Shown: in pieces, positions 1 to 6,367 of the stretch
Layout: the number at the start of each line of letters is the position of its first letter
How positions within the stretch are numbered: position 1 is the first letter of the stretch
Origin: Flavobacterium sp.
Lineage (GTDB): Bacteria; Bacteroidota; Bacteroidia; Flavobacteriales; Flavobacteriaceae
Direction: 5' to 3'
DNA: 16,473 bases
Assembly (NCBI GenBank): GCA_024709705.1
Contig: JANJWE010000122.1
Span: 1-16,473, forward strand
The notes under the pieces: model-generated
Database searches by the model: none
Seen by the model: the letters and a program-made list of their open reading frames with translations, nothing else
What the model was told of the DNA's origin: nothing
Translations under genes and position numbers: made by a program

Positions 1-1
1 C

Positions 2-433
2 ACGGCATTATTTAAATACGGCCTTTTGTTCTTATTAATCCTGTTTTTTATTGGAATTCGGTTATTTGAACAAACTCTTTTTTACGATCCTTTTTTGGTC
101 TATTTCAAAAATGATTATTTGGATTTGCCATTTCCGGAGTTCGATTTGTTGAAATTGGGATTTAATACAGTTTTTAGGTATGTGCTTAATTCGGGTATTT
201 CTCTGATGGTAATTTACATTTTATTTAGAGACCTATCCTTGCTTAAATTTACGGGGTTCTTGTATGCAACTTTTGGTTTAGTTTTGTTTTTGGTATTCCT
301 TTGGATATTAATTTTTGGTGACCAAAACAGTAATTTTGTGTTGTTTTACGTTCGAAGATTTTTGATTCAACCTTTATTATTAATTTTGTTTATACCCGCT
401 TTTTATTTTCAAATGAGACAAATAAAATCGTAA
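2..433 (+). CDS. exosortase F system-associated membrane protein, 5' partial
   Basis: The reading frame is open to the left edge, so the true start lies outside the window; the first possible internal start is a TTG at 26, which would begin inside the first membrane helix and is not convincing. About 144 residues are visible, close to the full length I recall for this family. Four hydrophobic segments are seen (visible residues about 5-23, 62-78, 83-106 and 118-138), with a conserved-looking stretch RLFEQTLFYDPFLVYFKNDY after the first helix and a short basic/polar C-terminus. This pattern matches, from memory, the small integral membrane protein encoded directly after the exosortase XrtF in flavobacteria, so the missing upstream gene is probably xrtF. 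Its molecular role is unknown; it presumably assists the exosortase in the inner membrane. The family assignment is by recognition only and was not checked by search. Confidence 0.72.
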   Translation, partial: TALFKYGLLFLLILFFIGIRLFEQTLFYDPFLVYFKNDYLDLPFPEFDLLKLGFNTVFRYVLNSGISLMVIYILFRDLSLLKFTGFLYATFGLVLFLVFLWILIFGDQNSNFVLFYVRRFLIQPLLLILFIPAFYFQMRQIKS

Positions 434-466
434 TTTTTTGTACCTTTAAGGAAAGAAATCGGAGTT

Positions 467-1300
467 ATGAAAGTTACAAAATTTTCCGGTGAATTAGTTC
501 ATTTTGAGAAGAACAAATTAGAAAAGTCGCTTCAAAAGTCAGGAGCTAATCAACTTATGGTTGATAAGATTTTATCTGAAATCGAAAAAACGCTTTACGA
601 AGGTATTCCTACCAAAAAAATATACAAGCTCGCCTTTCAATTACTCAAAAAATTATCAAATGCTCATGCAGCTCGGTATAATTTACGAACCGCTGTGCAG
701 AATTTAGGTCCTGCCGGATTTTACTTTGAAAAGTTCATCGCTAAATTATTTGAAAAAGATGGCTTTCAAACCCAAACGAATCTCATATTGGACGGGAAAT
801 GTATTTCACACGAAGTTGATGTTTTACTCAAAAAAGAAAACACGGTATCTATGATTGAGTGTAAATTTCACGGTAGCCAAGATGCAAAAACCGATGTAAA
901 AGTACCACTCTATATTTTATCTCGTTTTAACGATTTGAAAAACAAAGATTTTCCGATTTTCAATTCGTTTTTTTCTATTGATAATTGTTGGATAGTTACC
1001 AATAATCGCTTTACAGAAGATGCGATTCAATTTGGACAATGTTCCGGACTTCAATTGCTGAGTTGGGATTTTCCTAAAGATAATGGCATTCGAAATAGAA
1101 TCGATGCAACACAGCTTTATCCGGTTACGTGTTTAACCACTTTGAGTTTGGCAGAAAAAGATAAATTATTGATGCAGGAAATTATAACCGTTCAAGATTT
1201 GATTCAACATTCCAATTGGTTATCAAAAATTGGGATAAGTCCGCAAAGAATAAAAAATTGCCTGCGTGAAGCAAATCAGTTGTGTAATTTTATTAATTAA
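467..1300 (+). CDS. ATP-cone domain / PD-(D/E)XK (Mrr-like) nuclease family protein
   Basis: A 277-residue soluble protein. Residues about 1-90 resemble an ATP-cone, the nucleotide-binding regulatory domain known from ribonucleotide reductase and NrdR: a V-T-K-F-S-G-E start, a helical middle and the ending A-A-R-Y-N-L-R-T-A. Residues about 90-205 look like a PD-(D/E)XK restriction-endonuclease fold of the Mrr type: helix FYFEKFIAKLFEKDGF, then E116-V-D118, then E131-C-K133 on the next strand, followed by W-I-V-T-N-N at 175-180. These acidic and Lys residues are the candidate metal/catalytic site. Residues about 225-277 are helical and resemble a small helix-hairpin-helix-like nucleic-acid-binding module (inference). 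The start is ATG, 33 bases after the previous stop; a TACCTTTA box at 441-448 differs by one base from the Bacteroidota -7 consensus. The stop is followed three bases later by the beta-CASP gene, so the two are probably one operon. Substrate and role are unknown. Confidence 0.72.
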   Translation: MKVTKFSGELVHFEKNKLEKSLQKSGANQLMVDKILSEIEKTLYEGIPTKKIYKLAFQLLKKLSNAHAARYNLRTAVQNLGPAGFYFEKFIAKLFEKDGFQTQTNLILDGKCISHEVDVLLKKENTVSMIECKFHGSQDAKTDVKVPLYILSRFNDLKNKDFPIFNSFFSIDNCWIVTNNRFTEDAIQFGQCSGLQLLSWDFPKDNGIRNRIDATQLYPVTCLTTLSLAEKDKLLMQEIITVQDLIQHSNWLSKIGISPQRIKNCLREANQLCNFIN

Positions 1301-1303
1301 GAC

Positions 1304-2659
1304 ATGAAAATTCATTTTTTAGGTGGAACAAGCACAGTTACCGGTTCAAAAACACTAATTGAAATCAATCAAACCCGAATTTTAGTAGATTGTGGTTTGT
1401 TTCAAGGAATCAAATCTTTACGAGATTTAAACTGGCAACCCTTGATTGTCAATCCTTCAACGATAGATTTTGTTTTGCTTACACACGGTCACCTTGATCA
1501 TTGTGGTTGGTTGCCTTTATTAGTGAAACAAGGCTTTAAAGGTAAAATATTTTGTACTGCACCAACCAAGCAAATTTCAAAATTAATTTTAGCCGATAGT
1601 GCCAAAATTCAAGAGGAAGAGGCTTCAAAAGCGAATCAAGAGCATTTTTCTAAGCACAATCCGGCTGAGCCACTCTACACCGTTGCCGATGCCGAACGGG
1701 TAACACCATTTTTTAGAGTGGTGGAACCTAATTTAGCTATCAAATTAACAGAGGATTGTTATTTTACATTTTTTCCGTCTGCCCATATTTTGGGTGCTTG
1801 TTCGATTGAATTTAATGCCGAAGAAAAAACACTCATTTTTTCAGGAGATGTAGGTCAAGATGATGATGTACTCATGCATCCGCCTCAAAAACCGAAATCG
1901 GGCGATTACATTTTTTTAGAATCTACCTACGGAAATCGACTTCATCCTCAAAATGACGTTTTTTTAGATTTGGAAATGATTATCAACAAAACCATTCAAC
2001 GCGGTGGTAATGTAATCATACCTAGTTTTGCTGTAGAGCGAGTGCAAACGGTGATGTATTTGATATGGCAGTTGCGTTTGCAAAACCGTATTCCAAACGT
2101 GCCTTATATCATTGACACACCCATGGGAATTAAAGTGTTGGATGTTTTTAATGACAATCCGAAATGGCATAAATTGAATCCGCATGAATGCGAAGAAATG
2201 TGCAGTATGTTTACCCTGATTTCTGATTATGAAGATACCATCAATGCTATTTATGACAAAAGGCCTAAAGTAATTATTGCCGCAAGCGGAATGATTACCG
2301 GTGGAAGAGTTTTATCCTACTTAGAACGCTACATTGATAAACCGGAAAACACGGTGATGTTGGTAGGCTATCAAGCCGAAGGAACTCGAGGGCGTAAATT
2401 ATTGGAAGGTGCCAAAGAAATCAAGTTTTTCGGAAAATATTATCCGGTAGAAGCCGAAGTGGTTTTAGTCGAAGGACTTTCCGCTCATGGCGACCAAAAA
2501 GATTTACTCAATTGGTTAAGCGAAATAAAACAAAAACCTAAAAAAATATTTTTAGTACACGGCGAAAATGATGCAGCCGATACGTTGCGATCCAAGATTT
2601 TTGAACAATACGGTTACGATGCTATGGTGCCGCTTTTAGGTCAAGTAGTTGAGATCTAA
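1304..2659 (+). CDS. MBL-fold beta-CASP ribonuclease-like metallohydrolase
   Basis: A 451-residue protein with the full set of metallo-beta-lactamase/beta-CASP motifs. H61-G-H63-L-D65-H66 is motif 2, H161 (SAHILGA) motif 3 and D182 (FSGDVG) motif 4; these bind two zinc ions in the family. The beta-CASP cap follows: S-F-A-V-E-R at 241-246, S-G-M-I-T-G-G-R at 328-335, S-A-H395-G-D and finally H419 (FLVHGE). Proteins of this type (CPSF73 and bacterial/archaeal RNase J-like or CPSF-like enzymes) cleave RNA as endo- or 5'-exonucleases. The length is typical of the compact bacterial CPSF-like group, which lacks the extra C-terminal domain of RNase J. It is cytoplasmic, with no signal peptide. It starts three bases after the ATP-cone/nuclease gene, which suggests translational coupling and a shared nucleic-acid function. 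Enzyme class is near certain; the substrate cannot be read from sequence. Confidence 0.92.
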   Translation: MKIHFLGGTSTVTGSKTLIEINQTRILVDCGLFQGIKSLRDLNWQPLIVNPSTIDFVLLTHGHLDHCGWLPLLVKQGFKGKIFCTAPTKQISKLILADSAKIQEEEASKANQEHFSKHNPAEPLYTVADAERVTPFFRVVEPNLAIKLTEDCYFTFFPSAHILGACSIEFNAEEKTLIFSGDVGQDDDVLMHPPQKPKSGDYIFLESTYGNRLHPQNDVFLDLEMIINKTIQRGGNVIIPSFAVERVQTVMYLIWQLRLQNRIPNVPYIIDTPMGIKVLDVFNDNPKWHKLNPHECEEMCSMFTLISDYEDTINAIYDKRPKVIIAASGMITGGRVLSYLERYIDKPENTVMLVGYQAEGTRGRKLLEGAKEIKFFGKYYPVEAEVVLVEGLSAHGDQKDLLNWLSEIKQKPKKIFLVHGENDAADTLRSKIFEQYGYDAMVPLLGQVVEI

Positions 2660-2701
2660 TTCAATTAACATTTTTTTTTATCAAACTAATGTAAAAAAAA
2701 G

Positions 2702-2709
2702 TAACTTTG
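2702..2709 (+). promoter_or_regulatory. candidate Bacteroidota -7 box (TAACTTTG)
   Basis: TAACTTTG matches the TAnnTTTG -7 consensus of the Bacteroidota housekeeping sigma factor. It sits in the only gap (54 bases) before the metal-handling gene cluster, following a T-run at 2671-2679. The box ends only four bases before the ATG at 2714, so a start site at the usual distance would make the transcript leaderless or nearly so. No TTG -33 element is seen at the expected 17-23 base spacing, which lowers confidence. Confidence 0.35.
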
Positions 2710-2713
2710 TAGC

Positions 2714-3130
2714 ATGAATTTCAAAAAATGCACAAGTATTTTAATGGCTTTTTATCTGCTGATTTCTTCCAGCGGATTGGCTTTTAATGTGCATTATTGT
2801 GGGGATACAATCGCTTCCGTTTCTTCTGTTTTTAATACGGAAGAACCCTGCGAAATGGAAGTTCATCCCGAAGAAAAAACGTGTTGTACAGCTTCTTCAG
2901 ATAGCCACGACGGTTGTTGTTCTGACGAAACCATTCAAGCCGATTTAGATGATGTAGTGCTAAAACAACTGCACTTTAATTTGGATTATGTTTCTATTGT
3001 ACCCGATTTTGAATTCGCATTTCACATTAATAGTGAAGAAGTAATTAATAATCAGGTTTTAGATTATTATTGCGATGCTCATGCACCGCCGCTCTATCAA
3101 TTGTACTCTCAATACGTTTTTTACGCCTGA
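2714..3130 (+). CDS. HYC_CC_PP-type small secreted Cys-rich protein
   Basis: A 138-residue protein. A basic start (MNFKK) and hydrophobic stretch to about residue 23 form a Sec signal peptide. The mature part carries H27-Y28-C29, then C46, paired cysteines C57-C58 and C68-C69 in an acidic Cys/His-rich stretch, and P125-P126 near the C-terminus after a late cysteine (C120). The order HYC, CC, PP is the hallmark of a Bacteroidota family named for these residues, which has no defined function. It is the first gene of a three-gene group with a TonB-dependent receptor and a heavy-metal-associated protein; the group has a candidate promoter just upstream and ends in a terminator at 5853. Paired cysteines plus histidines and this context suggest metal (copper-like) binding outside the inner membrane; that is inference. 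The start is the only ATG giving a basic N-region. Confidence 0.78.
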   Translation: MNFKKCTSILMAFYLLISSSGLAFNVHYCGDTIASVSSVFNTEEPCEMEVHPEEKTCCTASSDSHDGCCSDETIQADLDDVVLKQLHFNLDYVSIVPDFEFAFHINSEEVINNQVLDYYCDAHAPPLYQLYSQYVFYA

Positions 3131-3192
3131 TTTTAGATTAAACTACATTTCACTTTGGTGAAAAAATCACGTTTAATTTAAAATACTTTTTA

Positions 3193-5427
3193 ATGAAAAA
3201 ACAAATTATAGGATTTGTGTTTTTGTTGATTTCATCTTTGTTTTTTGCACAAGAAAAAGTAACAGGGAAAATCACTTACGATACAAACCAACCTTTACAA
3301 GGAGCCAATATTTACTGGCAAAACACCCAAATTGGTGCAGTTTCTGATGAAAATGGAAATTTCTCTATTCCATTTTCAGTCGAAAATTCGGTTTTAGTAA
3401 TTAGTTATGTAGGTTTTAAAACCGTTAACTTAACCATTACAGAACCTAAATTTATTACCCAAAATTTAGAATTTGATACTACTTTGGATGAAGTTACGCT
3501 GATCAAAGTAAGAAAATCACTCCAAAAAAATTATTTAGCTCCAGCGAACGTACAAACTATGACAAGTAAAGAATTGCTCAAAGCAGCTTGTTGTAATTTG
3601 TCAGAAAGTTTTGAGACCAATCCGTCAATTGATGTCAATTTTTCGGATGCGGTTTCAGGAAGTCGTCAAATTAGAATGTTGGGTCTTACAAGTCCTTATA
3701 TTTTAATGACGGAGGAAAATATTCCGGCTATTCGTGGTGCTTCACAAGCCTACGGACTTTCATTTGTACCCGGAACCTGGGTAGAAAGCATTCAGATAAC
3801 CAAAGGTGCCGGTTCGGTTGCTAATGGTTTTGAAAGTATTTCGGGTCAAATTAATTACGAAATGATCAAGCCACACAATGACATTCCATTTTTCTTGAAT
3901 GCCTATGGGTCAACTGATTCACGTTTCGAATTGAACACTCATTTTAATAAAAAGGTTACAGATAAATGGGCCACCAGTTTGTTCCTTCACGGAAATGCCA
4001 GAGTGGCTAAAAACGATATGAATGACGATGGTTTTTTGGATAATCCTATCGGAAAACAAATCAACGCCATCAACCGTTGGCAATATACCGATGCCGAAAA
4101 AGGCTGGGTAAGTTTTATCAATTTTCGATATATGAATGATGAAAAACAAACCGGTCAAGTAGATTTTGAACCCGATAGAGATAAAGGAACAACCAACTTT
4201 TGGGGTTCTGAAATCAATACCGAAAAAGTGGATATTTCTTCAAAAGTAGGATATGTTTCTCCCGAGATTCCTTGGCGTTCTATTGGTTTTCAAAATGCAT
4301 TCAATTACCATAATCAAAATTCGTATTTCGGATTAAATGAATATGACATTACGCAACGCAGTTTTTATTCCAATTTGGTATACAATTCTATTTTGAGTAA
4401 TACATTGCACAAATTTGCAACAGGGTTAAATTTTACCTATGACCAATTTTCAGAAATGGTCAATCAAAATGATTTCAGTAGAATTGATAATTCTATTGGT
4501 GCTTTTTTTGAGTATACCTACTGCAATGATGACGATTTAAGTTATGTTTTGGGTGGTAGAGTAGATTACCACAATCGTTTAGGTGTTTTCGTAACACCAC
4601 GTGCTCATTTACGTTACAAACCTTTTGAAAAAACCACTTTCAGAATTTCTGCCGGAAGAGGAAAACGAAGTGCCAATATTTTTGCCGAAAACCAGCAACT
4701 TTTTGCCTCATCCCGCCAATTTCAAATTTTGGATACAAGAGGAGAAATTTATGGTTTAAATCCTGAAATTGCCTGGAATTATGGATTTAGTTTCTTGCAG
4801 GGATTTAAACTTTTTGGAAATGAAGCCGAATTTTCAGTTGATTTTTACCGAACCGATTTCCAAAATCAAGTGGTGGTCGATGTGGATAACAGTCCGCAAC
4901 AAGTACTTTTTTATAATTTGGATGGAAAATCATTTGCTAATAGCTTACAAGTGGATTTGAGTTATGAACTGGCACAACATTTCAACATACGAACGGCGTA
5001 TAAATTTTATGATGTTCAAACCACCTATACTATCGGACAAGTTGAAAGACCTTTGCAAGCCAAGCATCGTTTTTTTACGAATATCGCCTATGAAACGCAC
5101 GTAAAGGAAAAAGGGCAACAATGGAAATTTGATTTTACCTACAATTGGATGGGAAAACAACGTTTACCAAGAACACAATCCAATCCGGAAGAATACCGTT
5201 TGCCAGAGTTTGCCAACCCGTTTTCGGTAATGAATGCTCAAATTACCAAAACTTTTTCCAAAACCTTTGAAATTTATGTGGGGGCTGAAAACTTAGGCAA
5301 TTACCAACAAAAAAATGCGATTTTAGGAAGTAACGATCCATTTGGTGCGTATTTTGATAGTTCTATGGTCTATGCTCCGGTTTTCGGGGCAATGTATTAC
5401 ACCGGATTGCGTTTTAAAATTGAATAG
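3193..5427 (+). CDS. TonB-dependent outer-membrane receptor with carboxypeptidase-like domain (probably metal-related)
   Basis: A 744-residue outer-membrane protein. A signal peptide ends at about residue 19 (LFFA before Q20). Residues about 22-105 form a carboxypeptidase-regulatory-like beta-sandwich typical of Bacteroidota receptors (GKITYD, GANIYW, VSDENGNFSI, ISYVGFKT). A plug domain follows (about 115-225, with R-Q-I-R-M-L-G-L and a KGAGSVANGFESISGQI segment), then a 22-strand-type beta-barrel to the C-terminus, which ends in a strand GLRFKIE. TonB-dependent receptors import bound metals or other ligands using the proton-motive force. The plug carries C133-C134 in KAACCNLSESFE, which I recall as typical of receptors found beside heavy-metal-associated proteins in this phylum. 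It is flanked by a Cys-rich small protein and a CxxC protein, so a metal ligand (copper or another soft metal) is the best guess. The ligand cannot be read from sequence. Confidence 0.92.
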   Translation: MKKQIIGFVFLLISSLFFAQEKVTGKITYDTNQPLQGANIYWQNTQIGAVSDENGNFSIPFSVENSVLVISYVGFKTVNLTITEPKFITQNLEFDTTLDEVTLIKVRKSLQKNYLAPANVQTMTSKELLKAACCNLSESFETNPSIDVNFSDAVSGSRQIRMLGLTSPYILMTEENIPAIRGASQAYGLSFVPGTWVESIQITKGAGSVANGFESISGQINYEMIKPHNDIPFFLNAYGSTDSRFELNTHFNKKVTDKWATSLFLHGNARVAKNDMNDDGFLDNPIGKQINAINRWQYTDAEKGWVSFINFRYMNDEKQTGQVDFEPDRDKGTTNFWGSEINTEKVDISSKVGYVSPEIPWRSIGFQNAFNYHNQNSYFGLNEYDITQRSFYSNLVYNSILSNTLHKFATGLNFTYDQFSEMVNQNDFSRIDNSIGAFFEYTYCNDDDLSYVLGGRVDYHNRLGVFVTPRAHLRYKPFEKTTFRISAGRGKRSANIFAENQQLFASSRQFQILDTRGEIYGLNPEIAWNYGFSFLQGFKLFGNEAEFSVDFYRTDFQNQVVVDVDNSPQQVLFYNLDGKSFANSLQVDLSYELAQHFNIRTAYKFYDVQTTYTIGQVERPLQAKHRFFTNIAYETHVKEKGQQWKFDFTYNWMGKQRLPRTQSNPEEYRLPEFANPFSVMNAQITKTFSKTFEIYVGAENLGNYQQKNAILGSNDPFGAYFDSSMVYAPVFGAMYYTGLRFKIE

Positions 5428-5470
5428 TAAGAATGTCAAAAGTCAATATCAATAACAATATCAAAAAACA

Positions 5471-5815
5471 ATGAAAAAAATAATTTTAATACTGATGATT
5501 TCTGTAATAGGAATTTCAGTTCAGGCTCAAGAAAAGAAAAACAAAAATGCCAAACACGACATTGAAGTTAATGGGAATTGCGATATGTGTAAAAAACGTA
5601 TCGAAAAAGCCGCTCTGTCTGTAAAGGGTGTGAAATCTGCGGTTTGGCATATAGATCATCATGATTTACATCTAGTTTTGGATGAGACCAAGTGTACAAT
5701 TGATCAGGTTCACCAAGCTATTGCAAAAGTTGGACATGATACAGACAAAGTCAAAGCATCAGACGAAGCTTATGATAATCTTCATGGCTGTTGTAAGTTT
5801 GACAGAAAGCAATAA
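5471..5815 (+). CDS. periplasmic heavy-metal-associated (HMA) domain protein
   Basis: A 114-residue protein. The first 20 residues are a Sec signal peptide (MKKIILILMISVIGISVQAQ). Residues about 29-98 form an HMA/CopZ-like beta-alpha-beta-beta-alpha-beta domain with the metal loop G-N-C37-D-M-C40 (CxxC, which binds Cu(I) and similar soft metals in the family), followed by the usual helix and V-K-G-V-K-S-A turn. Unusual additions are a His-rich strand (H60, H63, H64, H67), C75, and a C-terminal pair C107-C108. It lies 43 bases after the TonB-dependent receptor and just before a strong terminator, so it is the last gene of the metal-handling unit. A likely role is binding the metal after uptake or buffering it in the periplasm; P-type ATPase partners are not in the window. 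Confidence 0.88.
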   Translation: MKKIILILMISVIGISVQAQEKKNKNAKHDIEVNGNCDMCKKRIEKAALSVKGVKSAVWHIDHHDLHLVLDETKCTIDQVHQAIAKVGHDTDKVKASDEAYDNLHGCCKFDRKQ

Positions 5816-5819
5816 GTTT

Positions 5820-5853
5820 AAAAATTCCGATAACGTTATCGGAATTTTTTTTT
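5820..5853 (+). terminator. intrinsic terminator after the metal-handling unit
   Basis: Positions 5820-5849 are a perfect 30-base palindrome centred on ATAACGTTAT, followed directly by a run of T that ends at 5853. It starts five bases after the stop of the HMA gene. The flanking A-run makes it potentially active on the opposite strand too, but only + strand genes precede it. Confidence 0.9.
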
Positions 5854-5883
5854 GGATTTTATTTTAGTTACCCTTTTTTCATT

Positions 5884-5891
5884 TACATTTG
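5884..5891 (+). promoter_or_regulatory. candidate Bacteroidota -7 box (TACATTTG) for the Dab operon
   Basis: TACATTTG fits TAnnTTTG and lies 31 bases after a strong terminator and 19 bases before a TTG start codon at 5910, the right place for a new promoter. The nearest upstream TTG (5852-5854) is 29 bases away, too far for the usual -33 spacing, so only half of the promoter is supported. Confidence 0.4.
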
Positions 5892-5909
5892 ACCCATAAA
5901 TTCTCACAT

Positions 5910-6296
5910 TTGAAAACGATAAAAGATATATGCAATAATCATAAAGGATATTTTTCCTTCTTGTTGCTTTTTGTCTTTTTGTATTCCGGTTTCGTTAGAA
6001 GTTATGTAGTTACCGATTTCTCTGTTCAACCGGTAAAAAAATCAATTCAAGCTTCAGAAAATACGCAAGTTGCTCAGCAACAAGATCATCTTATTATTTT
6101 TAATGCGGTCAATCAATTTGAAAAAAACGATTCCGAGTCAGATGATTTACACCATGATTTTATTTCTTTTGAAACAGTTACTCCAGTTGATTTTTTTCAG
6201 TCAAAAGTTACTATTTCTTCCAAATTAAAATTTGCTAAGGCAATCAATCTTCCACTTTACGATTTGTTTTGTAAGTGGAAATTTCATCTTTCTTAA
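5910..6296 (+). CDS. unrecognised small membrane-anchored protein preceding dabA
   Basis: I do not recognise this family. With a TTG start at 5910 it has 128 residues; an earlier in-frame TTG at 5889 would lie inside the candidate -7 box and is disfavoured, and no in-frame ATG exists in this region. The N-terminus is basic (KTIKDICNNHKGY), followed by one hydrophobic segment at about residues 14-30 (FSFLLLFVFLYSGFV), so it is either a signal anchor or an uncleaved signal sequence. The remaining roughly 95 residues are predicted to be extracytoplasmic, polar and acidic in the middle (ENDSESDDLHHD-like region), with a basic, aromatic C-terminus. It follows a terminator and precedes dabA by 71 bases in the same direction, so it may be the first gene of the inorganic-carbon operon. 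Reading frame and codon use look like the neighbours, but the non-ATG start and absence of a known domain keep certainty moderate. Confidence 0.55.
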   Translation: MKTIKDICNNHKGYFSFLLLFVFLYSGFVRSYVVTDFSVQPVKKSIQASENTQVAQQQDHLIIFNAVNQFEKNDSESDDLHHDFISFETVTPVDFFQSKVTISSKLKFAKAINLPLYDLFCKWKFHLS

Positions 6297-6315
6297 TACA
6301 CTATTTTATTGAATT

Positions 6316-6332
6316 GTAAGGGAGTCCCTTAC
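6316..6332. repeat. near-perfect palindrome and hexamer repeat upstream of dabA
   Basis: GTAAGGGA at 6316-6323 and TCCCTTAC at 6325-6332 are inverted copies around a single G. In RNA this would fold as a 7-bp stem with a 3-base loop. It is followed by two direct copies of CACTGT (6333-6338 and 6340-6345). No T-run follows, so it is not a normal terminator. It could be an operator or an mRNA processing/stability hairpin; the function is unknown. Confidence 0.5.
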
Positions 6333-6367
6333 CACTGTTCACTGTGTATTAATCTATTTCATTTTCA

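Noticed and set aside
26..433. TTG at 26 as the true start of the first gene
   Set aside because: The frame continues open to the window edge and the TTG falls inside the first membrane helix, so the gene is more likely cut by the window boundary.
5430..5470. Short repeats of TCAATATCAA type before the HMA gene
   Set aside because: The copies are short, AT-rich and imperfect; chance is a sufficient explanation.
5889..5909. TTG at 5889 as start of the small protein before dabA
   Set aside because: It overlaps the candidate -7 box, so it would not be on the transcript; TTG at 5910 is preferred.
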